In this document: positions 8,207 to 17,506 of the stretch, piece after piece
Layout of the letters: each line of letters begins with the position of its first letter
How positions within the stretch are numbered: the first letter of the stretch is position 1
Assembly: GCA_044359525.1 (NCBI GenBank)
Contig: JBIKLY010000070.1
Span: forward strand, 1-18,650
DNA: 18,650 nt
Direction: 5' to 3'
Source of the DNA: CAJBIL01 sp044359525
GTDB lineage: Bacteria > Pseudomonadota > Gammaproteobacteria > Burkholderiales > Rhodocyclaceae
Program-made: the position numbers and the translations under genes
The notes under the pieces: model-generated
The model's database searches: none
What the model was told of the DNA's origin: nothing
Seen by the model: the letters and a program-made list of their open reading frames with translations, nothing else

Positions 8207-8959
8207 ATGGGTATAAACGAGCTTAAAAAAATCACGCGCGCCCCGCGCCTGAGTGAAGAAGTGGCGCTGGCCCTTGAAGGCAGGATCACGCGTGGCGAGT
8301 TGACGCCGGGTGATCAGTTGCCGACCGAAAAGGTGCTGGCTGAGACGTTTGGCGTCAGTCGTGCCGTTGTCCGGGAAGCCGTGGCGCGTCTTCGCGCCGA
8401 TGGGCGGATCGAGACGCGGCAGGGTTCCGGGGCTTTTGTCGCTTTGGCGCCGAAGAGTCTCAATTTCCGTTTCTGGCAGGGGGAAGGCCCGGCGCTGGTG
8501 GAGTTGCGCGATATTTTTGAATTGCGCGCGATGATCGAGACCTCGGTGGCCGAACTTGCCGCCCGTCGCCGCATCCCGGAAGACGTGGCGACCATGGCGC
8601 GTCACTTGCAGGCGATGGATGACGCGCTGGCGGATGGAACCGATGGCTCCGAAGCCGACGATAACTTTCATCTGGCGATTGCTTCGGCAACCCACAATAC
8701 CTATGCCTATCGCCTGGTCGAGTTTCTTGGCCGGCATTTTTCGGATTCGCGAAGGCTGGCGTGGGCTGGTCCGGGGCGTGACGGCGCGTTGCCGGAAGAA
8801 GCGCAGGTCGAGCATCGATCGATGTTCGAGGCGATTGCGATGGGCAGTCCGGCGCGCGCCCGGCGATACGCACACGATCATTTGCGGGGCGCGGCGTCGC
8901 GCGTTGGTATCGATCTGGCAAACGATCTGGGCTTCGATCTGCCTGATGAATCAAAATGA
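8207..8959 (+). CDS. GntR-family (FadR subfamily, FCD domain) regulator, probable glc-operon regulator
   Basis: A 250-residue DNA-binding regulator. The N-terminal winged helix-turn-helix spans about residues 10-78 (LSEEVALALEGRI, GDQLPTEKVLAETFGVSRAV, RLRADGRIETRQGSGAFV). The C-terminal FCD ligand-binding domain spans about 95-235. Its likely metal/effector ligands are the Asp and His of DDNFH, the His of VEHRSMF and the His of AHDHL. It is most like GlcC/LldR/PdhR-type regulators that respond to glycolate, lactate or pyruvate. I used the ATG at 8207, which lacks a good ribosome site; a TTG at 8186 in the same frame has GGAG five bases upstream and is a real alternative adding seven residues. 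Longer starts (8063, 8132) would run through the promoter. It lies 55 bases before glcD on the same strand. Confidence 0.9.
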   Translation: MGINELKKITRAPRLSEEVALALEGRITRGELTPGDQLPTEKVLAETFGVSRAVVREAVARLRADGRIETRQGSGAFVALAPKSLNFRFWQGEGPALVELRDIFELRAMIETSVAELAARRRIPEDVATMARHLQAMDDALADGTDGSEADDNFHLAIASATHNTYAYRLVEFLGRHFSDSRRLAWAGPGRDGALPEEAQVEHRSMFEAIAMGSPARARRYAHDHLRGAASRVGIDLANDLGFDLPDESK

Positions 8960-8980
8960 ATAATGCAATATGAATTTGTC

Positions 8981-9003
8981 GCAGCAGAACAGCGGCTGCT
9001 TTT
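8981..9003 (+). terminator. Weak stem-loop between the regulator gene and glcD
   Basis: GCAGC (8981-8985) can pair with GCTGC (8995-8999) over a 9-base loop and is followed by TTTT. The stem is too short to be a confident terminator; it might partly attenuate read-through from the regulator gene into glcD. The ribosome site of glcD begins immediately after it. Confidence 0.2.
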
Positions 9004-9014
9004 GAGGACGTCTT

Positions 9015-10508
9015 ATGAGCATCGATAACAACTATTCCGATCCGCGTTTTGTGGTTGACCGGCCGGCACTGATCGCGCGCCTGCGCAAGGTGTTGCCGCC
9101 GCAGTCCCTGCTGGTCGAAGAGGAAGAGCTGCGTCCCTATGAGTGCGACGGGTTGACCGCGTTTCGTGAGTTGCCCCTGCTCGTTGCGCTGCCGGCCGAT
9201 GAAGCACAGGCGCAGGCGGTGCTCAAGGTCTGCCATGAACTGAAAGTGCCGGTGGTGCCGCGCGGTGCGGCGACCGGCTTGTCGGGTGGTGCCATGCCGC
9301 ACCTTGATGGTGTGGTCGTTTCGCTCGCCCGGCTGAAGAAAATCATCAAGGTCGATCCGGTCTCGCGCACCGCCATCGTGCAACCCGGCGTGCGCAATCT
9401 GTCTGTGTCCGAGGCGGCAGCGCCGTTCAATCTTTACTACGCACCCGATCCTTCGTCGCAGATCGCGTGCACGATTGGCGGCAATGTGGCCGAAAACGCC
9501 GGCGGCGTGCATTGTCTGAAATATGGCCTGACTGTGCATAACGTGATGCGTGTGCGTGGACTCACGGCCGAAGGCGACATCGTCGAGTTCGGCAATGCCG
9601 CGCTTGATGCGCCGGGTTACGACCTGCTGGCCCTGATGAACGGTTCGGAAGGCCTGCTGGCAATGATTACCGAGGTGACGGTCAAGCTCACGCCAAAGCC
9701 CGAACTGGCGCAGGTGGTGCTGGCCTATTTTGACGACGTGACCAAGGCCGGTGACGCGGTGGCCAGCATCATTGCTGCGGGTATCATCCCGGCCGGCCTG
9801 GAAATGATGGATAAAAAGGCGACGCACGCCGTCGAGCCCTACGTCAATGCGGGCTACAACATGGAGGCCGAGGCGGTTTTGCTGTGCGAGTCGGATGGCA
9901 CGCCGGAAGAAGTGGCTGAGGAAATCGGGCGCATGCAGGCCGTGCTTGAGAAAAGCGGCGCCTTTGAAATGCGTGTGTCGCAAAACGAGGCCGAGCGCTA
10001 CAAATTCTGGGCTGGCCGCAAGGCCGCCTTCCCGGCCGTTGGTCGGGTGACCCCCGACTATCTGTGCATGGACGGCACCATTCCGCGCAAGCGCCTGGCC
10101 GAAATGCTCAATGCGATTGGCGAGCTGTCGCAGAAATACGGGCTGCGTTGCGCCAACGTTTTTCATGCTGGTGACGGTAACCTGCATCCGCTGATCATGT
10201 ACGACGCCAATCAGCCGGGTGAGGTCGAGCGCGCGACCGCTTTTGGGACTGAAATTCTTGAGCTCTCGGTGGCTTTTGGCGGCACGATTACCGGTGAGCA
10301 TGGCGTTGGTGTCGAGAAAGTCAATGTCATGGCCGTGCAGTTTTCGCTGGCTGAAATTTCCGCTTTCCATCGCCTGAAAGCCGCCTTTGACGAACGCGGC
10401 CTGCTCAACCCCGGCAAGGGGATACCGACCCTTGCCCGTTGTCGCGAATACACCCAGACCCGCGCCCCAGCCAATGCCGGCGCGGCGCTTTCTGCACCGA
10501 GGTTTTAA
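9015..10508 (+). CDS. glcD: Glycolate oxidase FAD-linked subunit GlcD
   Basis: A 497-residue flavoprotein that oxidises glycolate to glyoxylate in a membrane-associated complex with GlcE and GlcF. The FAD-binding (PCMH-type) domain covers about residues 55-235, with VPRGAATGLSGG, the phrase DPSSQIACTIGGNVAENAGG and KYGLTVHNV. The C-terminal FAD-oxidase domain follows and carries the conserved HAGDGNLHP (about 384-392) and ITGEHGVGVEK (about 423-433). The length matches E. coli GlcD. The ATG is preceded by GAGGA at a 7-base spacing. Its TAA overlaps the ATG of glcE (TAATG). Close relatives act on D-lactate, but glcE and glcF immediately downstream make glycolate the best call. Confidence 0.94.
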   Translation: MSIDNNYSDPRFVVDRPALIARLRKVLPPQSLLVEEEELRPYECDGLTAFRELPLLVALPADEAQAQAVLKVCHELKVPVVPRGAATGLSGGAMPHLDGVVVSLARLKKIIKVDPVSRTAIVQPGVRNLSVSEAAAPFNLYYAPDPSSQIACTIGGNVAENAGGVHCLKYGLTVHNVMRVRGLTAEGDIVEFGNAALDAPGYDLLALMNGSEGLLAMITEVTVKLTPKPELAQVVLAYFDDVTKAGDAVASIIAAGIIPAGLEMMDKKATHAVEPYVNAGYNMEAEAVLLCESDGTPEEVAEEIGRMQAVLEKSGAFEMRVSQNEAERYKFWAGRKAAFPAVGRVTPDYLCMDGTIPRKRLAEMLNAIGELSQKYGLRCANVFHAGDGNLHPLIMYDANQPGEVERATAFGTEILELSVAFGGTITGEHGVGVEKVNVMAVQFSLAEISAFHRLKAAFDERGLLNPGKGIPTLARCREYTQTRAPANAGAALSAPRF

Positions 10509-11569
10509 TGAATTCACTGATCAAGGACTGGACTGGCCAGATATACGACGCTGCCGAAACCGGGCGCAAGCTGAATGTGCGCGGTGGCGGCAGCAAAAGT
10601 TTTTATGGGGCTGCGCAGCAGGGCGATGTGTTTGATGCGAGCGCCAATCGCGGCATCCTGGCTTACGAGCCAACCGAGCTGGTGCTTACCGCGTGTGCCG
10701 GAACGCCGCTGGCTGAAGTGGAGGCGACGCTCGCCGAAAAAGGTCAGTGGCTGGCCTTCGAGCCGCCGCATTTTGGTGCCGGCGCAACGCTTGGTGGAAT
10801 GCTTGCGGCGGGCTTGTCCGGGCCGCGCCGGCAGGCCGTTGGCGCCGTGCGCGACTTCGTGCTCGGCGTCAAGATGCTGAGCGGTAAGGGCGAGGTGCTT
10901 TCATTTGGCGGCCAGGTGATGAAGAACGTTGCCGGCTACGACGTGCCGCGCCTGATGGCCGGCAGTATGGGCACGCTTGGCGTACTGCTCGAAGTGTCGC
11001 TCAAGGTGTTGCCCCTGCCGGTGGCCGAGCGAACGTTGCGCTTTTCAATGAGCCAGGCCGAAGCGATTGAAAAACTCAACCTGTGGGGTGGCAAGCCGTT
11101 GCCTGTTTCGGCTTCGGCGTGGAATGACGGCGTATTGACCTTGCGCCTGTCGGGCGCTGCCGCTGCGGTCGACGCCGCGCAGAAAACCCTGGGTGGCGAC
11201 GTGTTGGACGAGGCTGGTGTTTTCTGGACTTCGCTGCGCGAGCAGACCCATGAGTTTTTTGCCGGCGATGCGCCGCTGTGGCGGCTTTCGCTGCCTTCAG
11301 TCACGCCGCAGCAAACGCTGGGGTCGACCCTGATCGAGTGGGGCGGTGCCCAGCGCTGGCTGCGTGGCGGTGACCCGTTGGCCATTCGTGCTGCGGCCGA
11401 GAAGGCCGGTGGCCACGCCACCTTGTTCCGCGCCGATGCTGTCCTGAAAAATGCAGTGGGCGTATTTCAGCCGCTCACGACGCCGCTTGCGCGCATCCAT
11501 CACAATCTCAAGAATGCTTTTGATCCGCAGGGGATATTCAACCCCGGCCGGATGTACCCGGATTTCTGA
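10508..11569 (+). CDS. glcE: Glycolate oxidase FAD-binding subunit GlcE
   Basis: A 353-residue second flavin subunit of glycolate oxidase. The FAD-binding domain shows KLNVRGGGSKSFYG (about 20-33), YEPTELVLTACAGTPL, GATLGGMLAAGLSGPRR (about 94-110) and MKNVAGYDVPRLMAGSMGTLG (about 138-158). The C-terminal half is shorter than in GlcD, as is normal for GlcE. The ATG at 10508 overlaps the glcD stop and gives the expected N-terminus; an earlier in-frame ATG at 10439 lies inside glcD and is not needed. The C-terminus ends with the FDPQGIFNPGRMYP phrase common to this group. The gap to glcF is 2 bases. Confidence 0.93.
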   Translation: MNSLIKDWTGQIYDAAETGRKLNVRGGGSKSFYGAAQQGDVFDASANRGILAYEPTELVLTACAGTPLAEVEATLAEKGQWLAFEPPHFGAGATLGGMLAAGLSGPRRQAVGAVRDFVLGVKMLSGKGEVLSFGGQVMKNVAGYDVPRLMAGSMGTLGVLLEVSLKVLPLPVAERTLRFSMSQAEAIEKLNLWGGKPLPVSASAWNDGVLTLRLSGAAAAVDAAQKTLGGDVLDEAGVFWTSLREQTHEFFAGDAPLWRLSLPSVTPQQTLGSTLIEWGGAQRWLRGGDPLAIRAAAEKAGGHATLFRADAVLKNAVGVFQPLTTPLARIHHNLKNAFDPQGIFNPGRMYPDF

Positions 11570-11571
11570 CC

Positions 11572-12822
11572 ATGCAAACCAATCTTGCCGATTTCATCAA
11601 GGACACGCCGGCCGGCCGCGAGGCCGACGCCATTCTGCGTAGCTGCGTGCACTGTGGTTTCTGTACGGCGGTCTGCCCGACCTACCAGTTGCTTGGTGAC
11701 GAGCTGGATGGGCCGCGTGGCCGCATCTACCTGATCAAGCAAATGCTCGAAGGGCAGCCGGTGACGCAGAAGACGCAACTGCACCTTGATCGTTGTCTGA
11801 GTTGCCGCTCCTGCGAAACGACCTGCCCGTCGGGGGTTAAGTATCACCGTCTGCTTGATATCGGGCGCGACGTGATCGAGAAACGTGTGGCGCGCCCGGC
11901 GCTTGAAAAAGCCGTGCGCTTCCTGCTTTGCGAGGCCTTGCCACGGCCGTGGATATTCAAGCCGGCGGTAAAAATCGGTCACTGGATGCGCCCCTTGCTG
12001 CCCAGCGTGCTGGCTGACAAGGTGCCGATGCCGAGCGAGACTGCGCCGAAGCCCTGGCCGCAGGCCAGAGCGCACAAGCGGCGCATGATTGCGCTGCCTG
12101 GCTGCGTGCAGCCGACCCTGACACCGAACACCAACGCAGCGACGGCGCGCGTGCTCGACAAGCTGGGCATTGAGCTGTTCGAACCTGCCGGAACCGGGTG
12201 CTGCGGCGCCCTGCGTTATCACCTTAATGCCCAGGAAGCGGCGCTCGATGACATGCGCCGGGTGATCGATGCGTGGTGGCCGTTTATTGAAAACGCTTCG
12301 GTCGAGGCGATTGTCATGACCGCTTCGGGCTGTGGCGCCCACGTCAAGGAATACGGCGACATGCTCCGGCACGACCCGGCGTATGCCGAGAAGGCGGCGC
12401 GGGTTGCTGCGCTGACGCGCGATGCCTCCGAAGTGATCGCCGCCGAACAGCCACGGCTGGTCGAGCTGCTGTGCGCCGCCAGCGTCGGCGTCGGCCAGCG
12501 AGTCGCCTTTCACTCACCCTGCACTTTGCAGCACGGGCAGAAGATTCGCGGCGTTGTCGAATCGCTGCTCGCCGCCGCCGGTTATGAGCTGACGCCGGTC
12601 GCCGATCCGCACCTCTGTTGTGGTTCAGCCGGAACCTACTCGATCAGCCAGCCGGTCCTCTCGAAACAGTTGCGCGATAACAAGCTGGCTGCACTCGGCG
12701 CCGGATCGCCGGCGGTGTTCGTGACCGCCAATATCGGCTGTCAGACGCACCTGCAAAGTGGCAGCGCGACGCCGGTGCGACACTGGATCGAGCTGATCGA
12801 CGAGCGGCTGGGCGGCGAATAG
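11572..12822 (+). CDS. glcF: Glycolate oxidase iron-sulfur subunit GlcF
   Basis: A 416-residue electron-transfer subunit that passes electrons from the flavin subunits to the quinone pool. Two [4Fe-4S] motifs are visible: C25, C28, C31 and C35 (CVHCGFCTAVCP), and C75, C78, C81 and C85 (CLSCRSCETTCPSG). Two CCG domains follow, with GTGCCGALRYH at about 208 and LCCGSAGTYS at about 347, which probably hold another cluster or heme-contact region. The length is typical. It is the last glc gene; no glcB, glcG or permease gene follows, only the palindromic repeat. Confidence 0.94.
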   Translation: MQTNLADFIKDTPAGREADAILRSCVHCGFCTAVCPTYQLLGDELDGPRGRIYLIKQMLEGQPVTQKTQLHLDRCLSCRSCETTCPSGVKYHRLLDIGRDVIEKRVARPALEKAVRFLLCEALPRPWIFKPAVKIGHWMRPLLPSVLADKVPMPSETAPKPWPQARAHKRRMIALPGCVQPTLTPNTNAATARVLDKLGIELFEPAGTGCCGALRYHLNAQEAALDDMRRVIDAWWPFIENASVEAIVMTASGCGAHVKEYGDMLRHDPAYAEKAARVAALTRDASEVIAAEQPRLVELLCAASVGVGQRVAFHSPCTLQHGQKIRGVVESLLAAAGYELTPVADPHLCCGSAGTYSISQPVLSKQLRDNKLAALGAGSPAVFVTANIGCQTHLQSGSATPVRHWIELIDERLGGE

Positions 12823-12856
12823 TCTATGCAGTCAGGGTAATCGCATTTAAAAATTG

Positions 12857-12976
12857 AACCTTACCGCAGAGGCGCAGAGACGCAGAGGAAACGCAGAGAA
12901 AAACAAAATACGGGTAAGGGGTAAGAATTTGACTTTCTCTGCGTCTCTGCGCCTCTGCGCCTCTGCGGTAGGTTTT
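12857..12976. repeat. Large intergenic palindrome of CAGAG/CTCTG repeats
   Basis: The left arm (12857-12902) and right arm (12934-12976) are near-perfect inverted copies of about 43-46 bases. Each is made of repeats of GCAGAG with G/A-C-GCAGAG steps, bounded by AACCTTACCG on the left and CGGTAGGTTTT on the right. The loop (about 12903-12933) contains GGGTAAGGGGTAAG. The arms differ by small shifts in the repeat register. It resembles the dispersed CAGAGGCGCAGAG palindromes I know from many bacterial genomes. As RNA it would fold into a very stable hairpin between glcF and the acyl-CoA synthetase gene and could end or protect transcripts. Open frames across it on both strands are by-products of the repeat. 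Confidence 0.85.
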
Positions 12977-13013
12977 AAGTCAAATACGATTGGCCTGCCT
13001 GTGCAGCGCGCGC

Positions 13014-13022
13014 TGCTACAAT
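13014..13022 (+). promoter_or_regulatory. Predicted extended -10 (TGCTACAAT) for the acyl-CoA synthetase gene
   Basis: TGCTACAAT fits the extended -10 form TGnTAnAAT. It lies 24 bases before the ATG at 13046, and the start point would leave the GGGGAG ribosome site in the transcript. There is no clear -35; TTGGCC at 12990 is too far away. Confidence 0.45.
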
Positions 13023-13045
13023 CCCTGCACAACGGGGAGACGTGA

Positions 13046-14704
13046 ATGTCGATTGAGTTGAATGCCGAAGCGGGCAGCTACGATGCGCTGTGTGCGGATT
13101 TTCGCTGGCAGGTGCCGGCGCGCTTCAATATCGGCGTCGACGTCTGCGGCCGCTGGGCGGAAGATCGCAGCCGCTTTGCCCTGTATTACGAGGACGAGAA
13201 CGGCTTCACCTCGGCGCATTCCTTCTGGGATATCCAGCGCGAGGCCAATCGTCTTTCCAATGTGCTTGCGGCCCTCGGTACGCTGCGCGGCGACCGCGTG
13301 GCGATTGTCTTGCCGCAATGCTCCGAGACGGCGATTGCCCATGTGGCGATTTACCAGATGGGCGCGGTGGCAGTCCCCCTGTCGCATCTGTTCGGCCCCG
13401 ATGCGCTTGAGTTCCGGTTGGCCAATGCCGGTGCACACATCGCGATCGTCGACGAAAGCACGCTGCCAAAGCTTGCCGAGCTGCGCGATCGTCTGCCGCA
13501 GATGAAGCACGTGATCGGTATCGGCAAGGTCGAGGCGCATGGCGTCAAGTCGTGGGACGCCGTGCTGGAGCACGCGTCAACGCACTATGCGCCAGCCGAC
13601 ACGGCGGCCGACGATCCGGCCGTAATCATTTATACCAGCGGCACCACCGGCAACGCCAAGGGCGCCTTGATGGCGCACCGTACGCTGATCGGCAATCTGC
13701 CAGGCTATGCCTGCTCGCACGATTTTTTCCCGCAGGCGCGCGACATGTTCTGGTCGCCGGCTGACTGGGCGTGGACCGGCGGCCTGTGGAACGTGTTGCT
13801 GGCCACCTGGCATTTCGGCATGCCGCTGCTTTCCTACAAGGGCCGTTTCGATGCCGGAAAAGCGTTTGCCCTGATCGAGAAATACGGCGTGCGCAATACC
13901 TTTCTCTTTCCGACGGCGCTGAAAATGATGATGAAGGCAGTGCCCGATCCGAAGGCGAAATTCGACCTCGATCTGCGCAGCATCATGAGTGCCGGCGAGC
14001 CGGTCGGCGAGGCGGTTTTTCACTGGGCCAGAGATAAGCTCGGGGTAAGCATCAATGAGATGTTCGGCCAGACCGAGATGAATTACGTGGTCGGCAACTG
14101 CGCCGCCAAATGGGCGCCGAAGCCGGGTGCCATGGGGCGTGCCTACCCCGGGCATCGGGTGTCCGTGATCGATGCCGGGGGGCGTCAATTGCCGGCTGGC
14201 GAGGTCGGTGAGGTGGCCGTGCATCGGCAGTGCAATGGCCAGAGTGACCCGGTCATCATGCTGGAATACTGGAACAGTCCGGCAGCCACGGCGGAGAAGT
14301 TTATTGGTGACGGCTGGGGGCTGACCGGCGATCTGGCGAAGATGGATGCGGACGGCTATCTTTGGTATCAGGGGCGCTCGGACGATATGTTCAAGAGCGG
14401 TGGTTACCGCATCGGCCCTGCCGAGATTGAGAACTGTTTGCTGAAGCATCCGGCGGTGGCCAATTGCGCAGTAATCGGCGTGCCTGACGAGGCGCGCGGC
14501 GCCCTGGTCAAGGCGTTTGTCGTCTTGCAGCAGGGTGTGGCCGGTACGCCGGTACTGATGGAGGAACTGCAGCAACACGTTCGCCAGTATCTGGCGCCCT
14601 ATGAGACCCCGAAGACGATAGAATTCATCGACGCCTTGCCGATGACCACCACTGGCAAGGTGCAGCGACGCCTTTTGCGTGCTCGCGAGGCGATAGAAAA
14701 ATGA
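13046..14704 (+). CDS. AMP-forming acyl-CoA synthetase (ANL superfamily)
   Basis: A 552-residue cytosolic enzyme that activates a carboxylic acid with ATP to an acyl-adenylate and then to the CoA thioester. Seen in order are the P-loop YTSGTTGNAKG (about 196-206), the adenylate motif FGQTEMNY (about 340-347), the aspartate of GWGLTGDLA (about 424-432), the hinge GRSDDMFKSGGYRIGPAEIE, and the C-terminal lysine in TTTGKVQRR (K538). The overall look is that of the acetyl/medium-chain (ACSM-like) group, but the substrate cannot be told from sequence alone. GGGGAG lies seven bases before the ATG. It starts a plus-strand unit with the 106-residue gene 20 bases downstream. Confidence 0.9.
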   Translation: MSIELNAEAGSYDALCADFRWQVPARFNIGVDVCGRWAEDRSRFALYYEDENGFTSAHSFWDIQREANRLSNVLAALGTLRGDRVAIVLPQCSETAIAHVAIYQMGAVAVPLSHLFGPDALEFRLANAGAHIAIVDESTLPKLAELRDRLPQMKHVIGIGKVEAHGVKSWDAVLEHASTHYAPADTAADDPAVIIYTSGTTGNAKGALMAHRTLIGNLPGYACSHDFFPQARDMFWSPADWAWTGGLWNVLLATWHFGMPLLSYKGRFDAGKAFALIEKYGVRNTFLFPTALKMMMKAVPDPKAKFDLDLRSIMSAGEPVGEAVFHWARDKLGVSINEMFGQTEMNYVVGNCAAKWAPKPGAMGRAYPGHRVSVIDAGGRQLPAGEVGEVAVHRQCNGQSDPVIMLEYWNSPAATAEKFIGDGWGLTGDLAKMDADGYLWYQGRSDDMFKSGGYRIGPAEIENCLLKHPAVANCAVIGVPDEARGALVKAFVVLQQGVAGTPVLMEELQQHVRQYLAPYETPKTIEFIDALPMTTTGKVQRRLLRAREAIEK

Positions 14705-14724
14705 GTGGTCAAGGGAGGTAGCAA

Positions 14725-15045
14725 ATGATTCAGGAAACGAGTCAGGGGCCGGATAATTCCGGCGAGACACCAGCCGCCGCCGAGCGGCGGAGCAATCAAC
14801 GTCTGCGGTCGATTTTCGATACCGCATTTCTCATGATCGAGCCTTTTTTCGATCCGGCGCAGGGTTGGGGTGGCCATTCGTTGGAGCACCTGGCGTTTCG
14901 CGTGGTACGCGAAAATTTTCTGGAGCTGACCGGCGAGGAAGTGCACGCCCTGGTGGTTGCTGCCCACCGCGTCTATATCCAGCGCAACCCCACAGGTAGC
15001 GATCATTTGCCGCGTCCGAACGAGCTCCGGCGTCCGAAGATTTGA
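14725..15045 (+). CDS. Uncharacterised 106-residue protein
   Basis: I do not recognise the family. The gene is well supported: GGGAGG sits six bases before the ATG, it lies 20 bases after the acyl-CoA synthetase stop, and codon use matches its neighbours. Residues 1-25 are polar and probably disordered (TSQGPDNSGETPAAAERRS). Residues 26-92 look like a compact, mainly helical domain with several aromatics (SIFDTAFLMIEPFFDPAQGW, HSLEHLAFRVVRENF, TGEEVHALVVAAHRVYIQ). The tail is basic and proline-containing. There is no signal peptide, membrane helix, Cys motif or known DNA-binding pattern. It is probably co-transcribed with the synthetase. Confidence 0.78.
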   Translation: MIQETSQGPDNSGETPAAAERRSNQRLRSIFDTAFLMIEPFFDPAQGWGGHSLEHLAFRVVRENFLELTGEEVHALVVAAHRVYIQRNPTGSDHLPRPNELRRPKI

Positions 15046-15129
15046 TGATCATCCTTGTTTTTTCCCCGCTGGACCTGCGAGTCACTAGGCCAAACGTGAT
15101 AGTCTCGCGGACACGGAGGATGTTTTGTA

Positions 15130-15924
15130 ATGCCGATAACAATTGATGCCTGCGTCGCCCAGCATCAGGGTGACCGCAAGGAACAGCAGGACCGTCTGGC
15201 GATTTTACCCCACCCCAAAGGGGGGGGCGTGGTGCTTGCCGTCGTTGCTGATGGAATGGGGGGGCATACCGGCGGAATTCTTGCCGCGCAACAGGTAATC
15301 CATACCGCACGCAATAATCTTGAGCACTTTTCTGCGCGCACGGAATCAGCCGGAAAAATGCTCAAGGAGAGCATCGGTGAGGCGCACATGATGATCAAGG
15401 CCTCGCGTTTCATGAACGAAAAAGATCCACACAGCACGGCAGTGATGCTTTTGATGCAGCCCGGCAAGGTCAGCTGGGCGCACTGCGGCGATAGCCGTCT
15501 CTATCGTTTTCGTGGCGACCAGCTGTTTTTTCGCAGCACCGATCATTCCTATGTTGAGCAACTGGTTCGCCAGGGGAAAATCACCCCGGAGCAGGCCCTC
15601 GTCCATCCCAACCGCAATATTCTGATTACGTCGCTGGGCGGCGGTGAACCGCCAAAGATTGACCTTGGGGAAGCTGAAGATCTGCAAGGTGGCGACAGTT
15701 TTCTGCTCTGTTCCGATGGCCTCTGGGGGTACTTCGGCGATGCCGAACTTGGCGGGGTGATTTCCGCTTTTTCGGCGCGCGAAGCCTGCGAACTGCTGAT
15801 TAGCCGGGCAAGGGCGAGATCCAACGGGGAGGGCGACAACATTTCGGTCGCCATTCTCAAGCTGGCAGAAGTGCCGGCCACCACCAGGAAACCGTCGGAA
15901 ATTACACCCGCGTCCGTAGCTTAG
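15130..15924 (+). CDS. PP2C-family serine/threonine protein phosphatase
   Basis: A 264-residue soluble metal-dependent phosphatase. The metal-binding aspartates are in place: D21 (QQDR), D41 (VVADGMGGHTGG), D196 (LLCSDGLW) and D236 (GDNISVAIL). The motif WAHCGDSRLYRFR (about 116-128) and the phrase ITSLGGG are also typical of the short bacterial PP2C group (PppA/Stp-like). There is no membrane segment or sensor domain. GGAGG precedes the ATG with a 10-base spacing. No partner kinase gene is in the window. Runs of eight G (15220-15227) and seven G (15258-15264) lie in the first 45 codons; the frame is intact in this copy. Confidence 0.9.
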   Translation: MPITIDACVAQHQGDRKEQQDRLAILPHPKGGGVVLAVVADGMGGHTGGILAAQQVIHTARNNLEHFSARTESAGKMLKESIGEAHMMIKASRFMNEKDPHSTAVMLLMQPGKVSWAHCGDSRLYRFRGDQLFFRSTDHSYVEQLVRQGKITPEQALVHPNRNILITSLGGGEPPKIDLGEAEDLQGGDSFLLCSDGLWGYFGDAELGGVISAFSAREACELLISRARARSNGEGDNISVAILKLAEVPATTRKPSEITPASVA

Positions 15925-15940
15925 GGCGGGCGGGACGCCC
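15924..15940. terminator. Possible weak terminator between convergent genes
   Basis: GGGCG (15924-15928) pairs with CGCCC (15936-15940) around a 7-base loop in the 21-base gap between the phosphatase and the convergent helicase gene. There is no T tract on either side, so intrinsic termination is doubtful. Confidence 0.25.
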
Positions 15941-15945
15941 TTCTG

Positions 15946-17421
<1,476 letters not shown>

Positions 17422-17467
17422 CGGCAACGCCTCTAAATAAATTTGTAATCAATAGCATAGGGGCGTG

Positions 17468-17473
17468 ATTATA
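17468..17473 (-). promoter_or_regulatory. Predicted -10 element (TATAAT) for rhlE
   Basis: A perfect TATAAT on the minus strand, 47-52 bases upstream of the rhlE ATG, in the short gap after the DUF1631 gene. No convincing -35 is present. The predicted leader of about 40 bases is AT-rich just before the GAGG ribosome site. A small GAACC/GGTTC hairpin over the DUF1631 stop lies upstream and has no T tract. Confidence 0.45.
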
Positions 17474-17506
17474 CACTTTTCACCGAACCTGCCCGGGGGA
17501 ATGGGT

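Noticed and set aside
8460..10517. Minus-strand open frame of 685 codons opposite glcD and the regulator gene
   Set aside because: It is antisense to two well-identified genes, and the product is His/Arg/Gln-rich without recognisable domains.
11500..12513. Minus-strand open frame of 337 codons opposite glcF
   Set aside because: It is a shadow of glcF, whose iron-sulfur motifs are intact on the plus strand.
12857..12976. CRISPR array
   Set aside because: The repeats are arranged as one inverted pair around a single loop, not as direct repeats with unique spacers, and no cas gene is present.
12847..13045. Small open frames on both strands across the CAGAG palindrome
   Set aside because: Their products (TAEAQRRR and LRLCASAV phrases) are simply translations of the repeat arms and appear as spurious proteins wherever this repeat occurs.
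13577..14827. Minus-strand open frame of 416 codons opposite the acyl-CoA synthetase
   Set aside because: It is antisense to all the conserved ANL motifs of the synthetase and is low in plausible protein structure.
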